From Oscillospiraceae bacterium (GTDB lineage Bacteria > Bacillota_A > Clostridia > Oscillospirales > Ruminococcaceae), in the NCBI GenBank assembly GCA_900766795.1, contig CAAFWX010000320.1, forward strand, positions 1-15,326: a DNA stretch of 15,326 nucleotides. The letters are read 5' to 3'. A program made the position numbers and the translations under genes. Below are positions 6,241 through 12,376 of the stretch, one piece after another. The notes beneath the pieces were generated by a model that did not search any database, was not told the origin of the DNA, and was given only the letters and a program-made list of their open reading frames with translations. Position 1 is the stretch's first letter. Each line of letters opens with the position of its first letter.

Positions 6241-7038
6241 CTAAGGCAGATTATCCTGTGCGCTTTTCTCTGCCGCTTTCGGCGCAAAAATGAAATGCAG
6301 CGCCGCTGCCGCAAAGACGAATATGCTGATAAACTGCGAGGTGGAAAGCCCGAGGATAAACCCGCGGTACTCGTCGCCGCGCCAATATTCCAGAATAAAC
6401 CGCCCAAAGGAATAAACGAGCAGATAAAGCGTCAGCAGCTTACCCCGACATACCCCCTTTGCCAAAAGCAGGGAGAGCGCGAGGAATACCGCAAGCTCAA
6501 ACGCCGCTTCGTAAAGCTGCACAGGCACGCGCGGCACCCCGTTTGCCGACTCGACAAGAGAATCGGTGAACACAATCCCGTGCTCGCTTTCCACGCCGTA
6601 GCAGCAGCCTCCCAAAAAGCAGCCCACCCTCCCAAACGCATGAAACAGCGCAATCGAGGGCGCAAGACAGTCGCAGGCAAGCCCAGCGGGAAGCTTCATC
6701 ACCTTTAGGGCAATCCCCCCCGAGGCAATTCCTCCGAAAAGTCCGCCGTAAAACACCCCGCCGCCGAAAACTGCGGCAAAGCGCCTTAGAAAATCGCGAA
6801 AACCCTTAGCGCGGGTAAGAATATCCCAGTGGCTGATGTTGGTAAGCCCGAAAAGCAGATGCATTCCTAAAAACGCGCCAATCGCCGCAAAAACCAGCGT
6901 CAGCATAAGCAGCGACCCGTCGCCGCCGCGCTTGCTAAACCTGCGCACCGCCATCGGGAAAGCCGCGAATATTCCTGCAAGTATGCAAAGCGAATAGCTG
7001 CTAATCAGATGCCCAAAAACCGTAAATCCAGCAAACAT
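6241..7038 (-). CDS. Divergent prolipoprotein diacylglyceryl transferase (Lgt) homologue
   Basis: 265 residues from the ATG at 7038, which has GGAGG about five bases upstream; a longer frame to 7080 lacks a better site. About seven hydrophobic helices. Lgt-like blocks in order: GGGVFYGGLFGG (about 92-103), HAFGRVGCFLGGCCYG (133-148), VPVQLYE (171-177) and FGRFILEYWRGDE (211-223). Canonical Lgt moves diacylglycerol from phosphatidylglycerol onto the lipobox Cys of prelipoproteins. Odd: by my alignment with E. coli Lgt, the essential His103 is Tyr97 and Asn146 is Cys140, and the NGE segment is replaced by a Cys pair. Such Cys-rich members are common in anaerobes and usually carry the Lgt label. 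Directly upstream of a lipoprotein gene. Activity uncertain, so no gene symbol is given. Confidence 0.82.
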   Translation of the reverse strand: MFAGFTVFGHLISSYSLCILAGIFAAFPMAVRRFSKRGGDGSLLMLTLVFAAIGAFLGMHLLFGLTNISHWDILTRAKGFRDFLRRFAAVFGGGVFYGGLFGGIASGGIALKVMKLPAGLACDCLAPSIALFHAFGRVGCFLGGCCYGVESEHGIVFTDSLVESANGVPRVPVQLYEAAFELAVFLALSLLLAKGVCRGKLLTLYLLVYSFGRFILEYWRGDEYRGFILGLSTSQFISIFVFAAAALHFIFAPKAAEKSAQDNLP

Positions 7039-7085
7039 GGCACCCTCCCGCAGACAAAATTCCACCCGATTAATCAACAAAGAAA

Positions 7086-7114
7086 ATTATACCACATTAT
7101 CGTTCCGTTGTCAA
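7086..7114 (-). promoter_or_regulatory. Consensus promoter of the lgt-like/esterase operon
   Basis: On the minus strand, TTGACA (7114-7109), 17-base spacer and TATAAT (7091-7086), with TGG before the -10 (extended -10). It lies in the short gap after the tcdA stop at 7120. I see no terminator between, so read-through from the upstream operon is possible. Confidence 0.87.
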
Positions 7115-7119
7115 CCAAT

Positions 7120-7839
7120 TCAGGTTATTCCAACAATATCCTTTACAACCTCGCCCGCGATGATAAGCCCCGCAACGGACGGCGTGAAAGCATTGCTGCA
7201 AGGCACGCTTCTGCGCGAGCCTTCCGCTTCAAGCTGCTCGGAATCGGGCGCGGCGGGTCTTGGCGGCTCGGTGGAATAAAGCACCTTAAGCCGCTTTACC
7301 CCGCGCTTGCGAAGCTCCGTGCGCATAACCCGCGCGAGCGGACAAACCGAGGTGCTGTAAATATCCGCAATGCGAAACTGCGTGGGGTCAAGCTTGTTTC
7401 CCGCGCCCATGCAGCTTATTATCGGCGTGCCTGCCGCCTGCGCCTGCAAGACAAGCTGCACTTTTGCGGTCACGGTGTCCACCGCGTCTATGATGTAGTC
7501 GTACTGCGTGAAATCAAAGCGCTCCGCTGTTTCGGGAAGAAAGAGCAGGTTGTGCTTTGTCAGACGAAGCGCGGGGTTGATGTCCATGAAACGCTTCTCC
7601 GCAGCGTCAACCTTTGGCATTCCCACCGTGCTGTGAAGCGCAACCGCCTGCCTGTTGATGTTGGAGAGCGCAACCTCGTCGCCGTCTATGATGTCAAGCG
7701 CGCCGATTCCGCTGCGCACCAGCGCTTCCGCCGCATGACCGCCCACGCCGCCTATTCCGAAAACCGCAACCCGCGCCGCAGCAAGCCGCTCCATGCCGCT
7801 GCGCCCGAACATTGCCTGTGTTCTGACAAATTCTTCCAT
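7120..7839 (-). CDS. tcdA: tRNA threonylcarbamoyladenosine dehydratase (TcdA/CsdL)
   Basis: 239 residues, an E1-like (ThiF/MoeB fold) enzyme. Nucleotide-binding loop VFGIGGVGGHAAEALVRSG (about 25-43), then DGDEVALSNINRQ with the Asp and Asn-Arg-Gln that contact ATP, then DAVDTVTAK, and the family-specific CPLARVMRTELRKRGV (about 162-177). Known members use ATP to close the t6A37 base of ANN-decoding tRNAs into cyclic ct6A. The ATG at 7839 has GGAGAGGAT upstream; a TTG ten codons earlier (7869) is the alternative and less likely. Last gene of the folA-led operon, 66 bases after the HAD gene. The length is slightly under the usual 250 or so. Confidence 0.9.
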   Translation of the reverse strand: MEEFVRTQAMFGRSGMERLAAARVAVFGIGGVGGHAAEALVRSGIGALDIIDGDEVALSNINRQAVALHSTVGMPKVDAAEKRFMDINPALRLTKHNLLFLPETAERFDFTQYDYIIDAVDTVTAKVQLVLQAQAAGTPIISCMGAGNKLDPTQFRIADIYSTSVCPLARVMRTELRKRGVKRLKVLYSTEPPRPAAPDSEQLEAEGSRRSVPCSNAFTPSVAGLIIAGEVVKDIVGIT

Positions 7840-7905
7840 CTTTATCCTCTCCCCCGAAACGGCAATCAACCGCTCGGATTATCCCTTTTACTACGCGCGC
7901 TCTCC

Positions 7906-8553
7906 TCAAAGCACCTCTTTGAGAACCATCTCCGCCGCTTCGTCAATGTCGGCGGCAACGGGCACTCCCGCTGCTGCAAGCACCTCTTTGCACTGATGTC
8001 CGTTTGCCACAAGAATGCACCTCGCGCCGAGGGCGGCGGCAACGTCCGCGTCATGCTCCGTGTCGCCGATAAGCACAGAGCTTTCGGCAGATATCCCGCG
8101 CCGCTCGAAATACTCCCGTGCAATGCTCAGCTTTCCTGCCGCAAGGCGGTTGTCAATTCCGAGGATATCGCGGAAATATCCCGCGACTCCAAAGGGCTGA
8201 ATCTGCGCTTTAAGCGCGTTGACCTCGGACGCGGACAGCACTATCTGCTCCAGCCCCGCGCGGGCAAACTTCCCCAGCACCTTTGCGGCATGACGGACAA
8301 GCACCGCGCCGCTTTGCTTTTTGTCGTATTTCTCGATGAACTCCAGCCCCGTTTTCTCAAAGGGCACTTTCTCGAAATCAAAGCCCAGCTTCGCGTAGTA
8401 TTCCCGAACGGGGAAGCAGAATACCCGCTTGTAGTACTCCGTTTCTATCGCCGCAAGCCCGTATTCCGAAAGCAGCTCGTTCATGCACTCAACGCACACC
8501 GCCACATCGTCAAGCAGCGTGCCGTTCCAGTCCCAGATGATTCTGTCAATCAC
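7906..8553 (-). CDS. HAD family hydrolase with D-x-N motif I
   Basis: 215 residues from a GTG start at 8553 with GGAGG eight to ten bases upstream. The ATG-like extension to 8625 lies wholly inside the preceding gene. Motif I is IIWDWNGTLLDD (about residues 5-16), where the usual second Asp of DxD is Asn. Motif II is VLSASE (about 107-112), the Lys motif is AGKLSIA, and motif IV is VLIGDTEHDADVA (about 163-175). An alpha-helical C1 cap lies between motifs I and II, like phosphoglycolate phosphatase relatives. Substrate unknown. The start overlaps the DUF2461 stop by eight bases, so translation is probably coupled. The D-to-N change recurs in this clostridial and Bacteroidetes subgroup, as far as I know, and may weaken acid-base catalysis. 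Confidence 0.85.
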   Translation of the reverse strand: MIDRIIWDWNGTLLDDVAVCVECMNELLSEYGLAAIETEYYKRVFCFPVREYYAKLGFDFEKVPFEKTGLEFIEKYDKKQSGAVLVRHAAKVLGKFARAGLEQIVLSASEVNALKAQIQPFGVAGYFRDILGIDNRLAAGKLSIAREYFERRGISAESSVLIGDTEHDADVAAALGARCILVANGHQCKEVLAAAGVPVAADIDEAAEMVLKEVL

Positions 8554-9241
8554 TGCCGATTCCCTCCTGCTCTTTCTCAAAGGCAAGCTGCTCCGCCCTG
8601 AGGAAGAAGCCGTACAGCGGGGCAATCGTCAGAAAATCGCGCGCAACGCGGCGGGCAAGCCCCTCGCTGAACATCGTCCGCGGGGAATTGCTCCGGAACA
8701 TCACCCCGTAATCCTTTCGGTTGAGCCAGTCGCACTTCTCGGGCGGCTGGTCGGGAAAGCGGTTTTTCTTGTACAGCCCGCCGTACTGCGTAAAAACTTT
8801 CTGCCCCGAAACCGCCGCAAATGCCGCAGTGAATGCGGGGTCGTCGCTTATTATCATTGAGCGGATTGCTTCCTTTATGCGTCCGTCCGCGCAGTAGTAG
8901 CCGCAGCCGAAGCTTATCCCGCCCGGAGAAATCGCAAACCAGAAGCCCGGGTGTCCGTCATAGGCGTTCTCGCGCGCCCGCGCAAAGGTGTACCACACCT
9001 CGTCACGGAAAACAGACTCCTTGGCATACCGCGCGTCGCAGTAGATTCGCGAAAGCTTCTTGGGGTCGGTGATGATGAGCGGGTCTATTTTCGCCATGGT
9101 GGGCGCGAGAGCGTTCACAAACTCAATGAACGGCTGTTTAACAAAGCGCTCATAGTCCTGCTTGTGCTCGAGAAACCACGGCTTGCTGTCGTGGAGTCGG
9201 TTCTCGAAAAGAAAATCTATCGTTTGCTGTGTAAATGGCAT
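8546..9241 (-). CDS. DUF2461 family protein
   Basis: 231 residues, the usual size for DUF2461 (TIGR02453). Recognisable stretches: FLFENRLHDSKPWFLEHKQ near the N-terminus (about 10-28), RIYCDARYAKESVFRDEVW (about 68-86), GFWFAISPGGISFGCGYY (about 102-119), and FRSNSPRTMFSEGLARR near the end. Soluble, no signal peptide or helices for the membrane. The biochemical function of the family is not known. The ATG at 9241 is chosen because MPFTQQTIDFLFEN matches family starts and AGGAGAGGA precedes it; the frame open to 9514 is the antisense-like extension over yjbR. It lies 23 bases after the YjbR-like gene and overlaps the HAD gene. Confidence 0.88.
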   Translation of the reverse strand: MPFTQQTIDFLFENRLHDSKPWFLEHKQDYERFVKQPFIEFVNALAPTMAKIDPLIITDPKKLSRIYCDARYAKESVFRDEVWYTFARARENAYDGHPGFWFAISPGGISFGCGYYCADGRIKEAIRSMIISDDPAFTAAFAAVSGQKVFTQYGGLYKKNRFPDQPPEKCDWLNRKDYGVMFRSNSPRTMFSEGLARRVARDFLTIAPLYGFFLRAEQLAFEKEQEGIGSD

Positions 9242-9264
9242 TTTTCCTCTCCTGTAATCGTGGG

Positions 9265-9630
9265 TTACTCGTCCTTCGGGCGCTTTCTTGCGCGAAGCTT
9301 TTTCGCGGTGAGCGCAAAGCTGTTTTGGGTCATGCGCAAAAGCTCCTCGTCGGGAACGTCCGAGCGGAAATATACGCTGTTCCAGCAGCGCTTGTTCATG
9401 TGGTAGGCGGGCTGAACTCCCTCGTAAAGCTTGCGCAGAAGCTCCGCTTCCATAGGGTCGCATTTCAGGTTCACGAGCCACCTCCCGCCATGGAACATGA
9501 TTATCCCGAACCACTTTCCCGTGTTCTCATGGCGCAGCACCCATGTGTCAAAATCCTCGCTGAAAGGCTGGTCGGCGAGCGCTCCTCCCATCTCGCGGCA
9601 GTAAGCGAGGTAGTCGTCCTTTGTCATCAT
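9265..9630 (-). CDS. MmcQ/YjbR family protein
   Basis: 121 residues, the usual length for MmcQ/YjbR. The family features are all here: a WVLRHENTGKWFGIIM strand pair (about 30-45), LVNLKCDPMEAELLR (about 51-65), PAYHMNKRCWNSVYF (about 73-87), and a basic C-terminal tail (KKLRARKRPKDE). The fold resembles CyaY and DNA-binding proteins; the true role is unknown, although it is sometimes called a DNA-binding protein. The start ATG at 9630 lies one base after the folA stop, with only a weak purine stretch upstream, so translation probably depends on coupling to folA. A second ATG follows immediately (9627). Confidence 0.9.
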   Translation of the reverse strand: MMTKDDYLAYCREMGGALADQPFSEDFDTWVLRHENTGKWFGIIMFHGGRWLVNLKCDPMEAELLRKLYEGVQPAYHMNKRCWNSVYFRSDVPDEELLRMTQNSFALTAKKLRARKRPKDE

Positions 9631-9631
9631 G

Positions 9632-10120
9632 TCAAATCTTCACTCTCTCATACCGCATAAAGCGTATCCTGTGGCAGCCCGTTTCGAGAACGCTGCTAGC
9701 CTCGATAAGCTGCCAATCGGGGTGAGCGTCAAGGTCTGTCGTGAACGTGTCGCCGCCGAAGCACTCGTACACCCTTGTGACAAGCGCTTCCTGACAATAC
9801 GGCAGAAAAGCCGCATAAATCTCGCCGCCGCCAATGACGTAAACATCGTCCTTGATTGTATCGGCATATTGCAGGAAATCCACAATGCTTTTGAAAACCT
9901 TTGCGCCACAAAGCTCGGTCACTGTGCGGGAAATCACGCAATTCTCCCTGTCGGGAAGCGGACGCTTCGGAAAGCTTTCATAGGTCTTTCTGCCCATGAC
10001 GACGGTGTGACCCGTGGTGGTTTCCTTAAAGAATTTCATATCCTCGGGCAGCCGCGCGAGAAGCCCTCCGTCACGGCCTATTGCCCAATCGTTGTCCGCA
10101 GCAAGTATCATTTTAAGCAT
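9632..10120 (-). CDS. folA: Dihydrofolate reductase
   Basis: 162 residues, the standard bacterial length. MILAADNDWAIGRDGGLLARLPEDMKFF (landmarks: NDWAIG and LPEDMKFF) carries the Asp of the active site, equivalent to Asp27 in E. coli. VVMGRKTYESFP (about 40-51) and VYVIGGGEIYAAFLP (about 93-107) bind NADPH. It reduces dihydrofolate to tetrahydrofolate, needed for thymidylate and purine synthesis; this is the trimethoprim target. The Trp next to the active site in E. coli (W22) is not conserved here (LLARLP), as in many clostridial enzymes. AGGAGA lies eight bases before the ATG. First gene of the operon folA-yjbR-DUF2461-HAD-tcdA. No thyA is seen nearby. Confidence 0.95.
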   Translation of the reverse strand: MLKMILAADNDWAIGRDGGLLARLPEDMKFFKETTTGHTVVMGRKTYESFPKRPLPDRENCVISRTVTELCGAKVFKSIVDFLQYADTIKDDVYVIGGGEIYAAFLPYCQEALVTRVYECFGGDTFTTDLDAHPDWQLIEASSVLETGCHRIRFMRYERVKI

Positions 10121-10158
10121 AATAATTTCTCCTTTTGGTATTCAATCGTTATTACCCT

Positions 10159-10197
10159 ATTATACAACAAAACGGGAGCGATTTCAACACCGCTCCC
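10159..10197 (-). promoter_or_regulatory. folA promoter with -35 inside a palindrome
   Basis: On the minus strand, -35 TTGAAA (10187-10182), 17-base spacer and -10 TATAAT (10164-10159). The -35 lies in the ten-base gap of the inverted repeat GGGAGCG / CGCTCCC (10174-10180, 10191-10197). T-rich runs on both outer sides make the repeat also look like a bidirectional terminator. It could be an operator or a terminator placed over the promoter. Confidence 0.7.
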
Positions 10198-10259
10198 ACA
10201 ATTTTTTCTTACCCCCCGCCCGCGCTCGGAACATTCCCCCGAAATCGCGGCGGTCACCT

Positions 10260-10328
10260 GCGCAGACGCTTTCGGATAATCTCCGTAACGTTGTCATACG
10301 CGGGACAGCGTCCCGCAAACGTCTGCGC
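10260..10328. repeat. Compound hairpin in the folA-tRNA gap
   Basis: Outer nine-pair stem GCGCAGACG / CGTCTGCGC (10260-10268, 10320-10328) encloses a seven-pair stem GCGGGAC-AGC-GTCCCGC (10300-10316) and a weak CGGA/TCCG pair. No T-run follows. Around it, 10200-10533 holds no supported gene. Confidence 0.5.
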
Positions 10329-10533
10329 GGTCAATTCACCGTGTGACTTCCCCCATTATAAGAAAGCCGCCGAAACAGCCCCTAGTCGCGGACGTTTCAA
10401 AGATTATATCGGACGGAAAATCGGAATCTTTAGCAGCCCCCAAAAAATTCTCTGCGGAAACCATAATAATCACGCTGTTTGCGGGTAAAATAATCTTGCC
10501 GAAGAAAAAATTGTGTTTTTTTTAAAAAAGGTA

Positions 10534-10562
10534 TTGACAAAACGTTTTTTGTGTGGTATAAT
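10534..10562 (+). promoter_or_regulatory. Consensus promoter of the tRNA-Gln gene
   Basis: TTGACA (10534-10539), 17-base spacer, TATAAT (10557-10562), with TGG before the -10. It lies 17 bases before the tRNA, as expected for a stable RNA promoter. Confidence 0.9.
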
Positions 10563-10579
10563 CTTATACGTTAAGTCAT

Positions 10580-10655
10580 TGGGGCGTCGCCAAGTGGTAA
10601 GGCAGTGGACTCTGACTCCATTATTTCGAGGGTTCAAATCCTTCCGCCCCAACCA
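10580..10655 (+). tRNA. tRNA-Gln (anticodon CTG)
   Basis: A complete 76-base cloverleaf with encoded CCA. Acceptor stem TGGGGCG / CGCCCCA, D arm GCC...GGC with AAGTGGTAA, anticodon stem GTGGA / TCCAT, loop CTCTGAC with anticodon CTG, T arm GAGGG-TTCAAAT-CCTTC, discriminator A, then CCA (10653-10655). It reads the glutamine codon CAG. It stands alone rather than in a tRNA cluster. A consensus promoter precedes it and two hairpins follow. The wobble G-T pairs in the anticodon and T stems are normal for tRNA-Gln. Confidence 0.96.
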
Positions 10656-10658
10656 ACG

Positions 10659-10716
10659 TTTTCCGCAACATTCGTTGCGGAAAATATCCGAATTTTTCTT
10701 CGCCGACGTTTGTCGG
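10659..10716 (+). terminator. Two tandem hairpins after tRNA-Gln
   Basis: First, an 11-pair stem TTTTCCGCAAC-ATTC-GTTGCGGAAAA (10659-10684) without a good T-run. Second, TCGCCGAC-GTTT-GTCGGCGA (10690-10709) followed by TTTTTG, the likely true terminator. The first may protect or guide 3' processing of the tRNA precursor. Confidence 0.85.
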
Positions 10717-10915
10717 CGATTTTTGCTTATGTTGAGAAAGTTTGAGGGATATCTTTAGATTTACCGCAAAAACCGAAAAATTCTCGGGTTGCTGCGTTTG
10801 GCTCGCGCTGCTCTTTTTCGTAAGCTGCCTGTTGAGGGCGGCTTTTGTTTTTAAGGATTCAAAGCGAGCCGCTCACTGTAAATCTTCCCCGCACGCCGCG
10901 CTATTTCTGGAAATA

Positions 10916-10975
10916 ATTACAGAATGATTACAATTCTTTCAATTGGATTACAGTTCAATTACAGTTTTGTTACTA
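10916..10975 (+). promoter_or_regulatory. Phased ATTACA repeats, candidate response-regulator site
   Basis: ATTACA occurs at 10916, 10927, 10947 and 10958, with a related GTTACT at 10969. The spacings (11, 20, 11, 11) put the motifs near one helical face, and the last lies next to a -35 at 10979. Tandem 11-base repeats of TTACA type are known for PhoP/PhoB-family regulators. Which regulator binds here is an inference. Confidence 0.5.
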
Positions 10976-10978
10976 TCA

Positions 10979-11007
10979 TTGACTTTCCTTTTCGCATGTG
11001 GTATTAT
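10979..11007 (+). promoter_or_regulatory. Promoter of the orphan transcript
   Basis: TTGACT (10979-10984), 17-base spacer, TATTAT (11002-11007). The weaker -10 fits a promoter that needs an activator at the repeats just upstream. No plus-strand gene follows for the rest of the window; only the convergent flagellar operon does. Confidence 0.65.
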
Positions 11008-11013
11008 TAATTC

Positions 11014-11251
11014 AGCGGGGGAACAAAAAATCCAAACAACTCTCCAAACCTCTTAATAATCATTTCTCTCACTCCCCCGCTTCCCGTTGCATACGCGTGT
11101 GATAACATATAAATCCTCTTATGCATTGTTTCGTCGGGGGCGCGGCTCCCGACGAAACGAAAAGTAATCCTTATTCTTACTTAAAAATCCTCCAAGTTTC
11201 ATTTCCTTTTTGCCACGAAAAAGACCGCAGCACACACACTGCGGTCTTTTT
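11014..11251 (+). ncRNA. Candidate orphan RNA without an evident ORF
   Basis: From the predicted start the RNA begins AGCGGGGGA (11014-11022), which pairs perfectly with TCCCCCGCT (11073-11081). The 50-base loop between them has no G. Next is an 11-pair stem GTTTCGTCGGG / CCCGACGAAAC (11128-11138, 11148-11158), and then the bidirectional terminator at 11218-11251. No plus-strand frame with a ribosome binding site is seen. I recognise no known RNA family: no SRP, 6S, tmRNA or RNase P motifs. The C/U-rich loop (CTCC, CCTCT) could pair with Shine-Dalgarno sequences. Confidence 0.38.
11218..11251. terminator. Bidirectional terminator between cheD and the orphan RNA
   Basis: Thirteen-pair stem AAAAAGACCGCAG / CTGCGGTCTTTTT around the loop CACACACA. 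A and T runs on the two sides let it work in both directions. It lies 16 bases past the cheD stop. Confidence 0.9.
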
Positions 11252-11266
11252 CATTATCAGAAATAA

Positions 11267-11746
11267 TTAAAGCTGCTTTACGCCTTTTGCCGCAGCCTTT
11301 ACCTCCATAACCCCCGTTTCGGGATAGAAGAATACCGTCCTGCCGTAGTTTAGCCCCGTGTCCTCCGCAACAATCGGAATGCCCTCCTTGCGAAGCGCCT
11401 CCTTGACTGCTTTCACATTGCGCTCGCCGATGTTGAACTTGTCGTTGGTTGTAGCGAACATAACCGCGCCGCCCGCAATCTTCGCCTTAAGCAGAGCGCG
11501 GTTTGCGCCGAGCGCCGTCACCTGCTTCACAAGCATGGGAATCGCTGTGTCCGCGAAGCGCATGGGCGTTGCCGCGCCTCCTGCGGCTGCCGTGCTGTCA
11601 GGGAGCATGATGTGCGACAGCCCGCCGATTCCCGTTGAGTTGTCAACAAGGCAGATTCCGACGCAGGAACCCAAAGCATATGTCACCAGAACATCAGGCT
11701 TCTTACATGCCTTTAAATCAGAAATCCCAATCGTCAAATTCGCCAT
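11267..11746 (-). CDS. cheD: Chemoreceptor glutamine deamidase CheD
   Basis: 159 residues, normal for CheD. Catalytic residues are present: Cys28 in YALGSCVGICL, His45 in GLSHIMLPDS and Thr22. The core IAGGAVMF and the IGERNV segment (GxRN) match the family. CheD deamidates glutamines of methyl-accepting receptors, and in B. subtilis it also binds CheC and raises its activity. The ATG at 11746 shares its A with the cheC TGA (TGATG), so coupling to cheC is likely; a GTG one codon earlier is the alternative. No strong ribosome binding site is seen. Last gene of the flagellar operon, before a bidirectional terminator. Confidence 0.94.
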   Translation of the reverse strand: MANLTIGISDLKACKKPDVLVTYALGSCVGICLVDNSTGIGGLSHIMLPDSTAAAGGAATPMRFADTAIPMLVKQVTALGANRALLKAKIAGGAVMFATTNDKFNIGERNVKAVKEALRKEGIPIVAEDTGLNYGRTVFFYPETGVMEVKAAAKGVKQL

Positions 11747-12363
11747 CACATTACACCAAGTTTCTTCATCAGCGTTTCCAAAGACGACATCTCCGGAATA
11801 AGGATAATGCTGGAATTGATTGTGTTGCCCTCGATGACAAAACCTACATCAATAAACAGCACCTTGTCCGCAACCTCGGAAAACTCCGTCATAGGAACGT
11901 TCATGATTGCGCCCAGCATATCCACGGTCATGGAGGGAGGCTCCATGTCAATCGTGAGGTCTGTAAGCTGCCCCAGCGCCTGCAAATAAGAGCCTGCCAT
12001 GATGTTTCCCATCTCCTGAAGCGCGCTAAGCTCCATCTCGTTCATGCTTACAAGCTCCACGCCGTCCTTGCAGAGAAACGTGTTAAGCACGATATCCGCG
12101 AAGCTTTGCTCCAGAAGAAACATAATCATGCCCTTGACATCGCCGATAAGGCGAATGAGTATGCCGGTGATGACATTCTCCGGTCCGCCCATGACGTCAA
12201 TCGCCTGCTCGTATTCCAAAACATGAACCTTAGGCACACGAATGTCCACGCCCCTGCCCAGCATATCCGACAATGCCGCAGCGGCGCTTCCCGAGCCGAT
12301 GTTTCCTATTTCCTTAAGACAGTCCAGAGCTATCGGCGACAGCTCGCTGTAATTGTGTATCAT
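11746..12363 (-). CDS. cheC: Chemotaxis protein CheC (CheY-P phosphatase)
   Basis: 205 residues from the ATG at 12363 (MIHNYSELSPIALDCLKEIG), which matches known CheC starts and has GGGAG upstream; a frame to 12396 lies inside the preceding gene. Both phosphatase centres are complete. The first is Asp14, Glu18, Asn21 and Pro44, and the second, in SALQEMGNIMAG, has the same D/S-x3-E-x2-N-x22-P spacing. CheC removes phosphate from CheY-P and pairs with CheD for adaptation. Thirteen bases after the FlgG-family gene and one-base overlap with cheD. Soluble, cytoplasmic. Confidence 0.94.
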   Translation of the reverse strand: MIHNYSELSPIALDCLKEIGNIGSGSAAAALSDMLGRGVDIRVPKVHVLEYEQAIDVMGGPENVITGILIRLIGDVKGMIMFLLEQSFADIVLNTFLCKDGVELVSMNEMELSALQEMGNIMAGSYLQALGQLTDLTIDMEPPSMTVDMLGAIMNVPMTEFSEVADKVLFIDVGFVIEGNTINSSIILIPEMSSLETLMKKLGVM

Positions 12364-12376
12364 ATCCTGACTCCCG

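Noticed and set aside
7009..8601. 530-codon open frame on the plus strand
   Set aside because: It lies antisense to lgt, tcdA and the HAD gene, all with clear family motifs and ribosome binding sites. Its product is rich in Arg, His and Lys and resembles no protein; such shadow frames are common opposite GC-rich genes.
9242..9514. N-terminal extension of DUF2461
   Set aside because: The extra 91 residues overlap the yjbR-like gene, look like low-complexity shadow sequence, and the internal ATG at 9241 has the ribosome binding site and the family start.
10742..10927. 61-codon plus-strand frame after the tRNA
   Set aside because: No ribosome binding site or promoter close by and no family resemblance; its end runs into the ATTACA repeats.
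10916..10975. ATTACA repeats as a CRISPR array
   Set aside because: Repeats are six to seven bases and spacers only 4-13 bases, and no cas genes are present; a protein-binding site fits better.
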